Assembly (NCBI RefSeq): GCF_029914245.1
Contig: NZ_JARYZI010000005.1
Location: 62,001-126,000, forward strand
From: Fusibacter bizertensis
GTDB taxonomy: Bacteria > Bacillota > Clostridia > Peptostreptococcales > Acidaminobacteraceae
Direction: 5' to 3'
DNA length: 64,000 nucleotides
Numbering within the stretch: the first letter of the stretch is position 1; every line of letters begins with the position of its first letter. The translations under genes were made by a program, and so were the position numbers. The notes beneath the pieces were generated by a model that worked only from the letters and a program-made list of their open reading frames with translations, ran no database searches and was not told the DNA's origin. Positions 63,623-64,000 of the stretch are shown piece after piece.

Positions 63623-64000
63623 ATGACAAAATTAATCAAATTCTTAAAGCCGTTTACTTTGATGATCCTGGTAGCCATAGCGCTTTTATATGGTCAAGCA
63701 ATGGCAGATCTTTCATTACCAGACTATATGTCTAATATAGTCAACGTAGGGATTCAAAACAACGGCGTTGATCAAGCAGCTCCAGATGTATTTAAAGCGA
63801 GTGACCTTGATAGTATGAAACAAATGTTAACTACAGAAGAAAGAAATATAGTTGAAAATAGCTATACACTGATTACTGAAAATGATAATCCTACTGAATA
63901 TAATGATATTAAAGCATCTTACACAGCGCTTTCAGGTGAAAATGTATATAAGTTAAAGGATCTTTCAACTGAAGATCTTTATGATCTTGAAGTAGTTGTA
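63623..64000 (+). CDS. ABC exporter, N-terminal part (cut by window end)
   Basis: Only the first 126 codons are present. They begin MTKLIKFLKPFTLMILVAIALLY (TM1) followed by LPDYMSNIVNVGIQNNG, the start of the ABC multidrug exporter membrane domain. From about residue 45 there is a long acidic extracytoplasmic insert between TM1 and TM2, as known in a subgroup of Firmicute multidrug exporters regulated by MarR proteins. The ribosome binding site is AAGGAGAG. The rest lies beyond the window. Confidence 0.85.
   Translation, partial: MTKLIKFLKPFTLMILVAIALLYGQAMADLSLPDYMSNIVNVGIQNNGVDQAAPDVFKASDLDSMKQMLTTEERNIVENSYTLITENDNPTEYNDIKASYTALSGENVYKLKDLSTEDLYDLEVVV

Noticed and set aside
1-64000. CRISPR arrays, insertion sequences or prophage genes
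   Set aside because: No regular repeat-spacer array, no transposase and no phage structural or integrase gene was seen in the window.

Overview
The window is low-GC, densely packed DNA with Shine-Dalgarno sites of the AGGAGG type, ATG/TTG/GTG starts, many intrinsic terminators and short intergenic gaps. The gene set suggests an anaerobic, motile Firmicute of the class Clostridia: citrate lyase fermentation genes, luxS/pfs, ANTAR regulation, soluble and membrane chemoreceptors, RND efflux in a genome with typical Gram-positive signals, and an SpoVR-less general metabolic background. A Fusibacter-like organism would fit, but the sequence alone does not fix the genus. I see no rRNA, tRNA, insertion sequence or CRISPR array.

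Layout. 1-200 is the tail of an oligopeptide-type ABC ATPase. 287-8706 is a citrate fermentation locus: citG with its own promoter, then citC-D-E-F-X behind an attenuator-like leader, running into a tripartite tricarboxylate transporter (tctC-B-A). A histidine kinase and a response regulator with a DUF2294-like output follow (8825-11806), then a TAXI-type TRAP transporter operon (12052-15711) preceded by four helically phased 10-bp repeats. A soluble CZB-domain chemoreceptor follows (15816-17303), then a structured 5' leader in front of a HAD phosphatase (17304-18293), an RND efflux pair, a rhodanese with a CstR/CsoR-like operator, a GltD-like oxidoreductase abutting an ANTAR protein, and a serine hydrolase with luxS and mtnN.

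27.7-50.5 kb is mixed housekeeping: a glutaredoxin with zinc ribbon, an unrecognised membrane protein, GyrI-like and DUF2007 genes overlapping tail to tail, uppP, an alpha-glucosidase with a GPH sugar symporter, a CDF cation exporter, a chemoreceptor gene broken by a stop plus a frameshift, a membrane diguanylate cyclase, an SLC45-like MFS carrier, an OmpR-type two-component pair, aroD, a TM287/288-type heterodimeric ABC exporter, a VanY-type carboxypeptidase, rarD and a CadC/SmtB-like repressor beside an ECF S-component.

51.2-59.8 kb is the most novel-looking part: eight tightly coupled genes on one strand that together look like a surface-glycan system. They are a GT-C membrane protein, a second GT-C protein fused to a phosphoribulokinase-like kinase, a HAD phosphatase, a class II aldolase, a tandem nucleotidyltransferase, a GtrA flippase, a DPM1-like GT2 and a GDPD-like protein. 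The GT2/GtrA/GT-C set is coherent: lipid-linked sugar is made inside, flipped, and transferred outside. The kinase, phosphatase, aldolase and nucleotidyltransferases would make or activate an unusual phosphorylated building block. A secreted GHL10-amidase fusion follows. The window ends with a MarR regulator under four tandem palindromes and the start of an ABC exporter gene.
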